A DNA stretch of 64,000 nucleotides from assembly GCF_036983985.1 (NCBI RefSeq), contig NZ_JALAHQ010000002.1:186001-250000 (forward strand). Direction: 5' to 3'. Under the pieces are notes generated by a model. It saw only the letters and a program-made list of their open reading frames with translations, made no database searches and was not told where the DNA came from. Below, piece by piece: positions 1-8,957 of this stretch (its first letter is position 1; every line of letters starts with the position of its first letter). The position numbers and the translations under genes were made by a program. Origin of the DNA: Alishewanella metallidurans. GTDB taxonomy: Bacteria; Pseudomonadota; Gammaproteobacteria; Enterobacterales; Alteromonadaceae.

Positions 1-142
1 CATTAACTAATGGGCGGCCATAAACCACCACTTCAATACCTTTATTACGATACAACCGTCCAATGATTGGTTGCATATTCTCGGCATATTCTTGGCGTTC
101 CTGCCAGCTCTTCTGGTACTGTTCTTCGTGCGATAGGGTCAT
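1..142 (-). CDS. Glyceraldehyde-3-phosphate dehydrogenase, long form (N-terminal part only)
   Basis: The gene runs off the left edge of the window, and only the first 47 codons are present. The peptide (MTLSHEEQYQKSWQER..., then QPIIGRLYRNKGIEVVVYGRP) matches my memory of the N-terminal extension of the roughly 480-residue GAPDH found in Vibrio, Shewanella and Alteromonas. That extension precedes the NAD-binding fold, so no catalytic residues are visible here. The start is the ATG at 142, with AAAGG about eight bases upstream. The adjoining gene is msrB, also leftward. A second, standard-length GAPDH lies at 7044, so the genome has at least two. The family call is fairly safe; assignment to a glycolytic or gluconeogenic role is not possible from this fragment. 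Confidence 0.75.
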   Translation of the reverse strand, partial: MTLSHEEQYQKSWQERQEYAENMQPIIGRLYRNKGIEVVVYGRPLVN

Positions 143-267
143 GTGTAGGCCTTTTACTTCAATAATATGAATTAATCGGTTTTGCCAAAGCACGGCTACG
201 CCGCATAACGCTTTGCCGGCGCGTATTGTAATAGAAGTTGAAAGGTAACAACAACAGTTACAGCTTT

Positions 268-654
268 TTATTTGTCTTTAGCGTTAAAACTAAGTGATAC
301 CGAGTTAACACAATAGCGATCACCGGTTGGTGCAGGACCATCATTAAATACGTGACCAAGATGGGCGTCACAGTTCGCGCAGAGTATTTCGGTGCGGTTC
401 ATACCATGAGTGTTGTCTGGCTGATATTTTACCTTGTTAGCTATAGCTTGATAAAAGCTCGGCCAACCGCAGCCAGCATCAAATTTAGTACTCGAGTTAA
501 ATAATTCGTTGCCACAGCAAACACAGTGATAACTGCCTCGTTGTTCATTGTGCAACAAGCTGCCGCTAAATGGATGTTCAGTACCTTTTAATCGAGTTAC
601 GCGGTACTGCTCGTCCGTTAATCGGTTACGCCATTCATCTTCTGTAAGGTGCAT
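268..654 (-). CDS. msrB: Peptide-methionine (R)-S-oxide reductase MsrB
   Basis: This enzyme reduces methionine-R-sulfoxide in proteins back to methionine, using thioredoxin; it has no signal peptide and so is cytosolic. At 128 residues it is the usual single-domain length. Visible hallmarks are the two zinc-binding pairs (C44/C47 and C92/C95), the GCGWPSF motif near residue 61, and RYCVNS with the catalytic cysteine near residue 115. It lies beside a GAPDH gene, and msrB next to gapA is a familiar pairing in enterobacteria, although there the genes are divergent. The start is ATG at 654. Identification is secure. Confidence 0.96.
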   Translation of the reverse strand: MHLTEDEWRNRLTDEQYRVTRLKGTEHPFSGSLLHNEQRGSYHCVCCGNELFNSSTKFDAGCGWPSFYQAIANKVKYQPDNTHGMNRTEILCANCDAHLGHVFNDGPAPTGDRYCVNSVSLSFNAKDK

Positions 655-668
655 ATTAATGGTCTCGC

Positions 669-1187
669 TTATTCGGCAAATAATTTCGCTATTGTACGGT
701 GATAATGCGTTGCTGGTTTAGCTTTTGGCTGCTGCAAGGCATCAACTACTTGACGAAAGTGCGCATCAGTGTCGGCTAAAATAAAGCTATAACCGCCATT
801 AGCACTAACAAAAATAGTCATACTTAACTGGACTGCACCATTGTTGCTACGAATAAAGTTAAGGCTGTCGCGAACCGGATATTTATCAATGCTGTAATTA
901 AAAAATTGTAGCGCAAATTCTATTTGCTGAAATGATGTTGGAAAGTCGGCTCTTGTCGCATAATAGCGACTAAACGCGCGCGAAATTTCTTCTTTGGGTG
1001 CAAAAGCAATAGCACTTGGTGTCGCTCGAGTAAATTGCAATTTGCAATGTCCTGGGGCTTTTTGCTCAATAATTTTCCAGCACGGTTTATTTTGTTCGAT
1101 AGAAAAATCGACGGCTGATTTAGCACTTAACGCACAGCTAAAAAAAATAGCGCCGATCAGGCATACTTGCCGCAGTACTGACACCAC
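669..1187 (-). CDS. Exported protein of unknown function
   Basis: A 172-residue protein that I do not recognise. It begins with a typical Sec signal peptide (hydrophobic stretch at residues 7-22, ending around ALSAKSA), so it is probably periplasmic. The mature part has two cysteines near residues 36 and 48 that could form a disulfide. The remainder is mixed alpha/beta-looking sequence with no repeats or motifs I can name. It ends 14 bases before msrB on the same strand and is probably co-transcribed with it, which weakly suggests an envelope stress setting. Codon use looks native. Confidence 0.7.
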   Translation of the reverse strand: MVSVLRQVCLIGAIFFSCALSAKSAVDFSIEQNKPCWKIIEQKAPGHCKLQFTRATPSAIAFAPKEEISRAFSRYYATRADFPTSFQQIEFALQFFNYSIDKYPVRDSLNFIRSNNGAVQLSMTIFVSANGGYSFILADTDAHFRQVVDALQQPKAKPATHYHRTIAKLFAE

Positions 1188-1318
1188 TCCTCCGTGACAA
1201 CTTTATACAACATTTACAGCGTAAACACGCAGTCAGTATTTCTTTATAATATTAAATTGTGACAAATTCAATGTATTGTTTTTGCCCTTGACCAGAATAC
1301 TGACCAAGGGCAAATGTA

Positions 1319-2782
1319 TTATTTCTCTACATCGTTTAAGCTAATTCCCATCGCTTTTGCAATGCCGGCACCATATGCAGGATCAGCTTTTAAGCAATGG
1401 CGTATATGTCGATTTCTAACCATCTCATCAACATTAGTCAGCTCTGCTGCGGTATTATTAAACAGTATTTGTTGCTTCTCGGCAGACATAAGTCGAAATA
1501 AATTACCCGGCTGGGTAAAGTAATCTTCATCGTCATCGCGGTAGTTCCAGTTATAAGCGGCTCCTGATAACTCTAACGGCGGTTCTTTCGCTGCTGGGCA
1601 CTCTTGCCACAAGCCTAAACTATTAGGTTCATAGGCCTTAGCGCTACCATAGTTACCATCAACCCGCATCGCACCATCACGATGAAAGCTAGACACTGGG
1701 CAACGTGGTTGATTCACCGGAATATGGCTATGGTTAACCCCTAACCGATAGCGCTGTGTATCACCATAAGAAAATAAACGCCCTTGCAGCATTTTATCTG
1801 GCGAGAAGCCGATGCCAGGTACAATACTCGCAGGATTAAATGCCGCTTGCTCGACTTCAGCAAAATAGTTTTCTGGATTTCTATTTAATTCAAAGGTACC
1901 AACATCAATTAATGGATAATCAGCGTGTGGCCATACCTTAGATAAATCAAACGGATGGAAACGATACGTCGCCGCATCTTTCTCCGGCATAATTTGTACT
2001 TTAAAGTCCCAACGAGGGAAATCACCGCGTTCAATCGCCCCGTATAAATCACGTTGGTGGCTTTCACGGTCTTTACCGATAATTGCCTCTGCTTCGGCGT
2101 TACTTAAGTTTTCAATGCCTTGCTGGCATTTAAAGTGAAATTTAACCCAAAATCGTTCGTTAGCCGCATTAATAAAGCTGAAAGTATGGCTGCCAAAACC
2201 ATGCATATGGCGGTAGCTACGAGGAATACCTCGGTCACTCATTACTATGGTAATTTGGTGCAGCGCTTCGGGTAGCAGGGTCCAAAAATCCCAGTTACTT
2301 TGTGCGCTACGCAAGTTAGTGCGCGGATCGCGCTTTACCGCGTGATTAAGATCCGGGAATTTTAGTGGATCACGCATAAAGAAAACTGGCGTGTTATTAC
2401 CCACCATGTCCCAGTTGCCCTCTTCAGTATAAAACTTAAGAGCAAAACCGCGAATGTCGCGCTCAGCATCAGCCGCACCGCGTTCACCGGCTACGGTAGA
2501 GAAACGTGCAAACATCTCAGTTTTTTTACCAATTTCAGCAAACAACTTAGCTTTAGTATACTTGGTAATGTCGTGGGTAACGGTAAAAGTACCATAAGCT
2601 CCAGAGCCTTTAGCGTGCATACGACGCTCTGGAATAACTTCACGGTCAAAGTGGGCGAGTTTTTCTAAAAACCAAAAATCTTGCATTAATAAAGGCCCAC
2701 GTGGCCCTGCCGTCATCGAGTTTTGGTTATCAGCCACAGGACAGCCATTGGTCGTGGTTAATTTTTTTGTTTTATCACTCAT
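1319..2782 (-). CDS. katA: Catalase (monofunctional, clade 3-like small subunit)
   Basis: Heme catalase that converts hydrogen peroxide to water and oxygen. It is about 487 residues from the preferred start, as expected for small-subunit KatA/KatB enzymes. The distal histidine lies in RRMHAKGSGAYG, the active-site asparagine in VGNNTPVFF, and the proximal heme tyrosine in RLFSYGDTQRYR. No signal peptide is present, so it is cytosolic. An in-frame ATG exists eight codons upstream at 2806, but the ATG at 2782 has an AGGGA Shine-Dalgarno at good spacing and starts the family-like MSDKTKKLTT sequence. It is flanked by non-coding DNA and so is probably monocistronic. I see no definite OxyR site. 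Confidence 0.95.
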   Translation of the reverse strand: MSDKTKKLTTTNGCPVADNQNSMTAGPRGPLLMQDFWFLEKLAHFDREVIPERRMHAKGSGAYGTFTVTHDITKYTKAKLFAEIGKKTEMFARFSTVAGERGAADAERDIRGFALKFYTEEGNWDMVGNNTPVFFMRDPLKFPDLNHAVKRDPRTNLRSAQSNWDFWTLLPEALHQITIVMSDRGIPRSYRHMHGFGSHTFSFINAANERFWVKFHFKCQQGIENLSNAEAEAIIGKDRESHQRDLYGAIERGDFPRWDFKVQIMPEKDAATYRFHPFDLSKVWPHADYPLIDVGTFELNRNPENYFAEVEQAAFNPASIVPGIGFSPDKMLQGRLFSYGDTQRYRLGVNHSHIPVNQPRCPVSSFHRDGAMRVDGNYGSAKAYEPNSLGLWQECPAAKEPPLELSGAAYNWNYRDDDEDYFTQPGNLFRLMSAEKQQILFNNTAAELTNVDEMVRNRHIRHCLKADPAYGAGIAKAMGISLNDVEK

Positions 2783-3008
2783 ATTATTGTCCCTGTTAAA
2801 TAGCATCTGCTCATTTAAATATCTGCATGTGAATAATTATAGTAGTTAAGATAAAGCTAAAGTGTGTTTAGCCCAAACTAGCAGTTTAATCATAACTTAG
2901 CAAAGTACATTTTCACGCCAGACTGGTTTATAAAAGACAAAAGAGTACAACAGCCGTTGCAGTGATTAACAGCTGTGGTACTAACGATGCGTATAAAGGT
3001 TAGATGAA

Positions 3009-4199
3009 CTAGTTGAGTGTTACGCTTAACTTGCTTATTACCTGTAGCGCTTTAGCCGTGGCGGCTTCAGTGCTGTCGCTTAGCGCTAGTGCAACGCCCA
3101 TTCGGCGTTCACCCTGCACTTCTGGTTTAGCAAAAATACGCAGTTCAGTATCGGGTTCAGCTAAGGCAGCTGCTAAACCATAGTATTGAATATTTTCACT
3201 ATGGCCAGGTACCAGTAACACAGCCGATGCGGCTGGGCCAAAATGTTTTATTTGCGGAATAGGCAAACCTAAAATTGCCCGAGCATGCAGCGCAAATTCG
3301 CTAAGCTGCTGTGATATTAAGGTAACCATGCCAGTATCATGTGGCCGTGGTGATACCTCAGAAAAATACACCTGGTCGCCTTTAATAAATAGCTCTACGC
3401 CAAATACGCCATACCCTCCTAATGCCTCAACTACGGCTTTAGCGCAGGCTTTGGCGGCATCTAACGCTGCGATACTCATCGCTTGCGGCTGCCAGCTTTC
3501 ACGATAATCACCGTGTTCTTGGCGATGACCAATCGGCTGACAATATTGAATCCCGGACACCGAATTTACCGTTAACAAGGTAATTTCGTAATCAAAGTCG
3601 ATAAAACCTTCAACAATGACTCGACCTTTACCAGCGCGACCACCGTCTTGTGCATATAGCCAAGCGGCATCTATGTCGGCGTCAGTGCGCAGTAAACTTT
3701 GACCTTTGCCACTTGATGACATAATAGGTTTAACTAAACAGGGGTAACCTATTGCCTGTATTGCCGCAACAAAACTGTTTTTATCATTAGCAAATTGGTA
3801 CGGAGACGTAGCCAAACCTAACTCTTGTGCAGCTAAGTGGCGAATACCCTCTCGATTCATGGTTAAATTTACCGCTTTAGCACTGGGCACCACATTAAAA
3901 CCGCAATCTTCAAGCTCAATCAGTACCGAGGTCGCTATAGCTTCCAGCTCCGGTACGATTAACGCTGGCTTTTCCGTAATTACCAACTGGCGTAGCGCGG
4001 CATTATCTAGCATCGACATAACCACCGCTTTATCGGCTACTTGCATAGCCGGCGCATTGGGATAACGGTCTACCGCGACAACTTCGCAGCCATAACGTTT
4101 TAATTCAATACAGAGCTCTTTGCCTAGCTCGCCAGCACCAAGTAATAATACTTTGGTGCTGCTAGCCGTACCGGGTGTACCTATATACTTAAACATCAT
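3009..4199 (-). CDS. purT: Formate-dependent phosphoribosylglycinamide formyltransferase PurT
   Basis: An ATP-grasp enzyme that forms formyl-GAR from GAR, formate and ATP in purine synthesis. The N-terminal nucleotide fold begins VLLLGAGELGKEL (about residue 15). It is followed by the ATP-grasp core with KPIMSSSGKGQS and the metal-binding stretch GVELFIKGDQVYFSEVSPRPHDTGMVT. Its length of about 396 residues is normal. I place the start at the ATG at 4199, which overlaps the gnd stop codon by four bases (ATGA), implying translational coupling. A longer frame from 4235 would run inside gnd. The pairing of purT with gnd is not a pathway pair. Confidence 0.95.
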   Translation of the reverse strand: MMFKYIGTPGTASSTKVLLLGAGELGKELCIELKRYGCEVVAVDRYPNAPAMQVADKAVVMSMLDNAALRQLVITEKPALIVPELEAIATSVLIELEDCGFNVVPSAKAVNLTMNREGIRHLAAQELGLATSPYQFANDKNSFVAAIQAIGYPCLVKPIMSSSGKGQSLLRTDADIDAAWLYAQDGGRAGKGRVIVEGFIDFDYEITLLTVNSVSGIQYCQPIGHRQEHGDYRESWQPQAMSIAALDAAKACAKAVVEALGGYGVFGVELFIKGDQVYFSEVSPRPHDTGMVTLISQQLSEFALHARAILGLPIPQIKHFGPAASAVLLVPGHSENIQYYGLAAALAEPDTELRIFAKPEVQGERRMGVALALSDSTEAATAKALQVISKLSVTLN

Positions 4200-5725
4200 T
4201 TTATTTTCACCATTGGTCGCTGTGGGTGGCTCCACTCAACGTGGTACATCTTACCTTTGCTTTTATCCGTACGTTCAAAAGTGTGGGCACCAAAGTAATC
4301 GCGCTGCCCTTGCAATAAATTAGCGGGTAGCACAGCAGTGCGGTAAGAATCGTAATAACTTAGCGCTGAACTCAGCGCCGCTACCGGGATACCAGCTAAG
4401 GTGGCATTAGCCACGGCTTTACGCCAATTTTGCTGATAAATTGAAATCTGCTTAGCGAAGAATGGATCTAGTAACAGGTTTTCTAGCTCTTCATTGCGCT
4501 CATAAGCTTGTGCAATAGACTGCAAAAATACTGCACGAATAATACAACCTGCCCGCCATATTTTTGCAATTTCAGCAAAATTAAGCTGCCAGCCATGCTC
4601 ATCGGCAGCCGTTTTCATCAGGTGAAAACCTTGCGCATAAACGCAAATTTTGGCGCAATATAGCGCATCATGTAACGCGTTTATAATGTCTTGTTTTTGC
4701 TCAGCGCATATCGGGTTTTGTGCTGGGCCCGCTAACACCGTAGCGGCTTTTATGCGTTCATGTTTAAGTGCAGACAACGAACGCGCATAAACAGCTTCGG
4801 CAATAGTTGGCGATGGGCTACCAAGCTGCAAACTGCTCACCGCAGTCCATAAACCGGTACCTTTTTGCCCCGCTTTGTCCATTATTACATCAACCAGCGG
4901 CAGGCCGGTTTCAGAATCTTTAGTGGCTAGCACATCGGCACTAATGCCAATTAAATAACTGTGCAGCTTGCCTTCGTTCCACTGTTTAAATACCTCAGCA
5001 ATATCTGCAGCTGGCATAGCTAACACATCACGCATGATCTGGTACGCTTCACAAATAAGCTGCATGTCAGCGTATTCAATGCCGTTATGAACCATTTTCA
5101 CATAGTGACCTGAGCCGCTAGGGCCAATATAGGTCGCACAAGGTTCGCCTTCGGTTACCGGATTGCCCGGTTCAAAACGTTCAATAGGTTTGCCGCTAAC
5201 TGGGTCAACCTTGGCCGCAATGGCTTGCCATAGCGGTTTAATTCGTGTCCACGCATAAGGGTCGCCACTTGGCATTAACGATGGGCCAAACCGCGCGCCA
5301 ACCTCACCGCCAGAAACAGCAGTAGAAAAGAAAATAAATTTACCTTCATAGTTCTTCTCGCGAGCGACAGTGTCGGTCCATAAGCTGTTGCCCGTATCAA
5401 CAATAATGTCATCAGCATGAATGCCAGCATCAATAAGCTTTAAACAAACATCGTCTACGGCTTTGCCTGCAGGTACCGATAACACGATAAGATGAGGTGC
5501 AGACAACCGTGACAGTAATTCAGTGTAGGAACGACAGGCAACAACGCGTGCGGCTTTATCACCGCGCTCTACTTTATCTTGCGCCAATACCGCATCCAGC
5601 TTCTGATGGTCTAAATCAAATGCGGCCACGCGATAACCATTATCAGCCAAATTTAGAATAAGGTTTTTACCCATTACCCCGGCGCCAACAAAACCGATGT
5701 CACAAAGTGCGGTGGTGTCTGTCAT
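4196..5725 (-). CDS. gnd: 6-phosphogluconate dehydrogenase, decarboxylating
   Basis: Oxidative pentose-phosphate enzyme giving ribulose-5-phosphate, CO2 and NADPH. It is 509 residues long, with the NADP fold at the N-terminus (GFVGAGVMGKNL), the substrate loop SGGEVGARFGPSLMPSG, the catalytic lysine/asparagine region KMVHNGIEYADMQL, and QKGTGLW. Two positions differ from the usual enterobacterial text (AVSGGEVG for GVSGGEEG, KGTGLW for KGTGKW), but the catalytic lysine and HNGIEY are kept. The enzyme is probably active. It lies 111 bases downstream of the malQ-like gene and overlaps purT, so the three probably form a leftward operon. Confidence 0.95.
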   Translation of the reverse strand: MTDTTALCDIGFVGAGVMGKNLILNLADNGYRVAAFDLDHQKLDAVLAQDKVERGDKAARVVACRSYTELLSRLSAPHLIVLSVPAGKAVDDVCLKLIDAGIHADDIIVDTGNSLWTDTVAREKNYEGKFIFFSTAVSGGEVGARFGPSLMPSGDPYAWTRIKPLWQAIAAKVDPVSGKPIERFEPGNPVTEGEPCATYIGPSGSGHYVKMVHNGIEYADMQLICEAYQIMRDVLAMPAADIAEVFKQWNEGKLHSYLIGISADVLATKDSETGLPLVDVIMDKAGQKGTGLWTAVSSLQLGSPSPTIAEAVYARSLSALKHERIKAATVLAGPAQNPICAEQKQDIINALHDALYCAKICVYAQGFHLMKTAADEHGWQLNFAEIAKIWRAGCIIRAVFLQSIAQAYERNEELENLLLDPFFAKQISIYQQNWRKAVANATLAGIPVAALSSALSYYDSYRTAVLPANLLQGQRDYFGAHTFERTDKSKGKMYHVEWSHPQRPMVKIK

Positions 5726-5836
5726 CTGACATTCCTATATTATTTTTCATTTTGCCAGTTAAAGCCCAGGCTAACATATGGCATATAAACGGTGCGCATT
5801 ATACTGAAAACATAGAAGCAAGCCTACCGCTGCTTT

Positions 5837-6835
5837 TTATACCACTGCAACGCCGTATGCCTGCAATATATCCAGCATCCCCTCTGGTGCGTCATCGGGT
5901 TTATTACAGGTTATGAGCACGTTATTACGCTGACTTTCTAACGCTAAGACACCAAGTAAATCCATAAACGGATAATAGACGTACGCTCCAGCACCAACGG
6001 TTTGTTCTGTTTTCGGCAACCACCAGAGCCTTAGTAGTGCCATAATATTTTCGATATGTAGCACATTAGTACCGTGCATATTGGTTCGCAGTAAATCGAT
6101 AAATGGCTGATAAGCTTGCCGATACAGCTGATATGGATAGATGGGCGCTATATTCAGGTTTATACCGGATGGCTCGATTAGGCTTGGCGGGCTACCAATA
6201 CTAGCATCTACGCAATGTAATTCTGTACTACCTAAGGTTTCGCTTAATGCTGCATCCACACCTAGTGCAGAACCCGCAGACAAGCCATATAACTGCAAAG
6301 CCGTGCGTTTAAGTTGTTGCCCTTTAACAGCATCAGGTTGATAGCAAACACCAGAGCTAATAATTACGCTTTGTGTTGCGACACCGTCCACTACCTGTAA
6401 TTGATGATAGCCAACCGGCAGTTGCAATGGCAGTGCATGCTGGTACTGGTGATACTCGTCTTCATCTAATACCACCATTTGAGTTAGCTCTCCATCAACG
6501 GGGGTTAGGCTAAACGAATGTGTTTGGCCATCTTCACGGGTTAACAATAAGGCTAACGGCTCATTTGCCTGCGCTAACGCAACCTGGATTAATAGCTGAT
6601 GCGGTTCGTCACTTTGCTGTACTGATACCGCTTGCAATGGCCGCAACCAAAAATCAAGCTGGCGCATTAATAATTGCAGCTGGGCGCTTTCTTCGTCTTC
6701 GGTATCAAAACCATGGGCTTTAAGCAGTGCTAATTGCTGTATATCGCTAATCGCAGTGTGCTTACCCCAAGCGTCAGTATATTCTGTTTCAATACCGCAA
6801 AATGCGGTTAACTCAGCTATTAAGCCGGCATCCAT
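5837..6835 (-). CDS. MalQ-like protein, internally deleted and lacking the catalytic residues
   Basis: A 332-residue protein clearly derived from 4-alpha-glucanotransferase (MalQ, usually about 700 residues). Residues 1-180 match the MalQ N-terminal beta domain region and reach the ALQLYGL strand that opens the barrel. The text then jumps at about residue 205 directly to the late-barrel segment (DASIGSPPSLIEPSGINLN, AYQPFIDLLRTNM, LLRLWW, GAYVYYPFMDLL), skipping some 240 residues. The nucleophile motif RIDH is HIEN here (260-263). The acid/base motif GEDLGT is replaced by NKPDD. The protein stops before the third catalytic aspartate (ATHD). The frame is clean, with native codon use. I infer a non-enzymatic glucan-binding or regulatory remnant; it could also be slow decay. 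Confidence 0.85.
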   Translation of the reverse strand: MDAGLIAELTAFCGIETEYTDAWGKHTAISDIQQLALLKAHGFDTEDEESAQLQLLMRQLDFWLRPLQAVSVQQSDEPHQLLIQVALAQANEPLALLLTREDGQTHSFSLTPVDGELTQMVVLDEDEYHQYQHALPLQLPVGYHQLQVVDGVATQSVIISSGVCYQPDAVKGQQLKRTALQLYGLSAGSALGVDAALSETLGSTELHCVDASIGSPPSLIEPSGINLNIAPIYPYQLYRQAYQPFIDLLRTNMHGTNVLHIENIMALLRLWWLPKTEQTVGAGAYVYYPFMDLLGVLALESQRNNVLITCNKPDDAPEGMLDILQAYGVAVV

Positions 6836-6982
6836 AATAAACCCCTAGTTGTTTTAATTAGCGATGTTAATAGCTGGCGCACATTTTAGGTGGCATAGCG
6901 GTCAATGTCATTGTTCATTTTCGTTATTTAGTTACACCATTTGCACTTAATTACGTTTTTAGCTTGAAAAAATCAGCATTAG

Positions 6983-6999
6983 GTGTAATTTAATTACAC
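6983..6999. promoter_or_regulatory. HexR-type operator overlapping the gap promoter
   Basis: A perfect 17-bp palindrome, GTGTAATT-T-AATTACAC. It matches the HexR (RpiR-family) consensus TGTAATTWAATTACA known for central sugar genes in gammaproteobacteria. A plausible promoter for gap has TTGAAA at 6964-6969, a 16-bp spacer and TAATTT at 6986-6991, so the operator would cover the -10 element. It sits in the divergent region shared with the malQ-like/gnd/purT run and may act on both. Confidence 0.75.
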
Positions 7000-7043
7000 A
7001 AAGCAATTTAAAGGTTTTTAATTTTTATTTATTGGGGGGTAAC

Positions 7044-8054
7044 ATGACTATTCGTGTAGCAATTAATGGTTTTGGCCGTGTTGGCCGTAACGTACTGCGC
7101 GCATTGTACGAAAGTAATAAACATTACGATATTAAGATCGTGGCTATTAATGATTTGGGTGATGCCGCTATCAACGCGCATTTATTAAAATACGATACCA
7201 CCCACGGAATTTTTGCTGCGAATGTTGAGCACAACGAGACCGCCATTTATGTTAACCAAGACGAAATTATTACGCTTAGTGAGCGCAGCCCAGAAAAGCT
7301 ACCATGGAAACAACTAAATATTGATGTTGTACTTGAGTGTACCGGCCTATTTACACACCGCAAAACGGCAAGTGCACATATAGACGCAGGAGCAAAAAAG
7401 GTAATTATTTCCGCGCCGGGTAAAGAAGTTGATGCCACAATTGTTTATGGCGTGAATCACCATATTTTAACAGCGGATATGAGTATTATTTCCAGTGCAT
7501 CGTGCACTACTAACTGTTTAGCCCCTGTTGCTAAGTCACTTAATGATGCCTTGGGTATTGAGTCAGGTTTAATGACCACCATTCATGCCTACACTAATGA
7601 CCAACGTTTAACCGATGTTTACCATACTGATGTTCGCCGTGCTCGCGCTGCTGCGATGTCGATGATCCCAACAAAAACCGGTGCGGCAGCAGCAGTAGGT
7701 TTAGTGGTGCCAGAATTGGCGGGTAAATTTGATGGCTTAGCCGTACGCGTACCAACACTAAACGTCTCATTGGTCGATTTAACCTTTATTGCCAACCGCG
7801 ACACTAGCGTGACAGAAGTTAATAATATTATTCGTCAGGCTTGTGCCTCTGGCCCTATGGCGGAGGTTTTAGCAGTAAACGATTTATCTTTGGTTTCAAT
7901 CGATTTTAACCATAACCCTAAATCGTCTATTTTTGATGCCACCGAAACTCGCGTTAATGGCCGTTTGATTAAAGTTATGAGCTGGTACGATAACGAATGG
8001 GGCTTTAGCAACCGTATGTTAGATAATACGGTAGAGTTAATGAAACACGTATAA
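7044..8054 (+). CDS. gap: Glyceraldehyde-3-phosphate dehydrogenase, type I
   Basis: NAD(P)-dependent oxidation of glyceraldehyde-3-phosphate in glycolysis/Entner-Doudoroff. It is 336 residues from the ATG at 7044, which has a run of six G as Shine-Dalgarno five bases upstream. The cofactor fold opens with INGFGRVGRN, the catalytic cysteine is in SASCTTNCLAP (near residue 155), and the C-terminal WYDNEWGFSNRM is complete. The sequence resembles the Pseudomonas catabolic Gap-1 type more than E4P dehydrogenase, which usually has HSAMHDQQ where this has HAYTNDQR. It is followed 15 bases later by a hexose-6-phosphate mutarotase. Regulation by HexR is suggested by the operator at 6983. Confidence 0.95.
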   Translation: MTIRVAINGFGRVGRNVLRALYESNKHYDIKIVAINDLGDAAINAHLLKYDTTHGIFAANVEHNETAIYVNQDEIITLSERSPEKLPWKQLNIDVVLECTGLFTHRKTASAHIDAGAKKVIISAPGKEVDATIVYGVNHHILTADMSIISSASCTTNCLAPVAKSLNDALGIESGLMTTIHAYTNDQRLTDVYHTDVRRARAAAMSMIPTKTGAAAAVGLVVPELAGKFDGLAVRVPTLNVSLVDLTFIANRDTSVTEVNNIIRQACASGPMAEVLAVNDLSLVSIDFNHNPKSSIFDATETRVNGRLIKVMSWYDNEWGFSNRMLDNTVELMKHV

Positions 8055-8069
8055 TGGTTTGCTGGCAAA

Positions 8070-8954
8070 ATGAGAACTAACGACGATATTGAGCATGTAG
8101 CCGCAATAACTGAGCAGCTTGGTTTTGCACACCTAGACGATTTGCCATGCTTAAGGCTGCAATTTGGCCAAGCGACGGCCGTCATTGCGTTATATGGTGC
8201 ACAGGTATTGTCGTATCAGCCGCGAAACAACCAGGAAATACTCTGGTTATCGCCGCTGGCGACATGGCATAACCAAACGCCGATCCGCGGCGGCGTGCCA
8301 ATCTGCTGGCCATGGTTTGGTGCTATTTCACCGATATTAAATCCTGAGCAGTTGGCATTACCTAATCATGGCTTGGTTAGAACGCAGTTATGGCAGCTCA
8401 AAAGTAAACACTGCAGTGCTGAGGGCGTAAGCGTAACCTTAGAAACCACTATTGCCTATCAACCTTGGTTTAGTAAAACGCCCAATACTGCGACAAAAAT
8501 AACGCTGCAACTGCAGCTAACCTTAGCGCAACAGCTACAAATAAACCTGCGCTGTAATGACGCAATTGTGCAGCAAGCCGCTTTACATAGTTACTTTAAA
8601 GTAGACGATATAAGCCAAACACAGGTACAGCCTTTACCGTTAACTTATATTGACACTACTTGTGCACAAGTGGTGACAAGTAAAGCGAATACCGCGACGT
8701 TCTGCACTGAAGTTGATCGAATATATCAACACAGCGAGCCTATGTTAAAAATACAAAACAGTAACCTTAGCGTTGGTATTGAACAAATTGGACATGACGC
8801 TACCGTAATATGGAACCCTTGGCGCGAAAGAAGCGCTAAAATGACCGATCTAACCGAGCAAAGCTATAAAGAGTTTATTTGTGTAGAAACGGCGAAATTG
8901 GCGTTAGATACTGCTGCGCCGCTAAACTTGACGCAACACATAACCTTATTATAG
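8070..8954 (+). CDS. yeaD: D-hexose-6-phosphate mutarotase (YeaD family)
   Basis: An aldose-1-epimerase-fold protein of 294 residues that speeds anomer exchange of glucose-6-phosphate and related sugars. Typical family text is seen in ALYGAQVLSYQP, EILWLSP, IRGGVPICWPWFG and HGLVRTQLW. Both the WFG/HG substrate region and the later DATVIWNPW segment are intact. The start at 8070 lies 15 bases after gap, and in enterobacteria gapA and yeaD are also adjacent, so co-transcription is likely. It is cytosolic, with no signal peptide. Confidence 0.92.
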   Translation: MRTNDDIEHVAAITEQLGFAHLDDLPCLRLQFGQATAVIALYGAQVLSYQPRNNQEILWLSPLATWHNQTPIRGGVPICWPWFGAISPILNPEQLALPNHGLVRTQLWQLKSKHCSAEGVSVTLETTIAYQPWFSKTPNTATKITLQLQLTLAQQLQINLRCNDAIVQQAALHSYFKVDDISQTQVQPLPLTYIDTTCAQVVTSKANTATFCTEVDRIYQHSEPMLKIQNSNLSVGIEQIGHDATVIWNPWRERSAKMTDLTEQSYKEFICVETAKLALDTAAPLNLTQHITLL

Positions 8955-8957
8955 CCC

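Noticed and set aside
143..267. GC-rich stretch containing GCGTTATGC between the long GAPDH gene and msrB, resembling an attC end
   Set aside because: There is no partner box or cassette-like neighbour, so it was not pursued.
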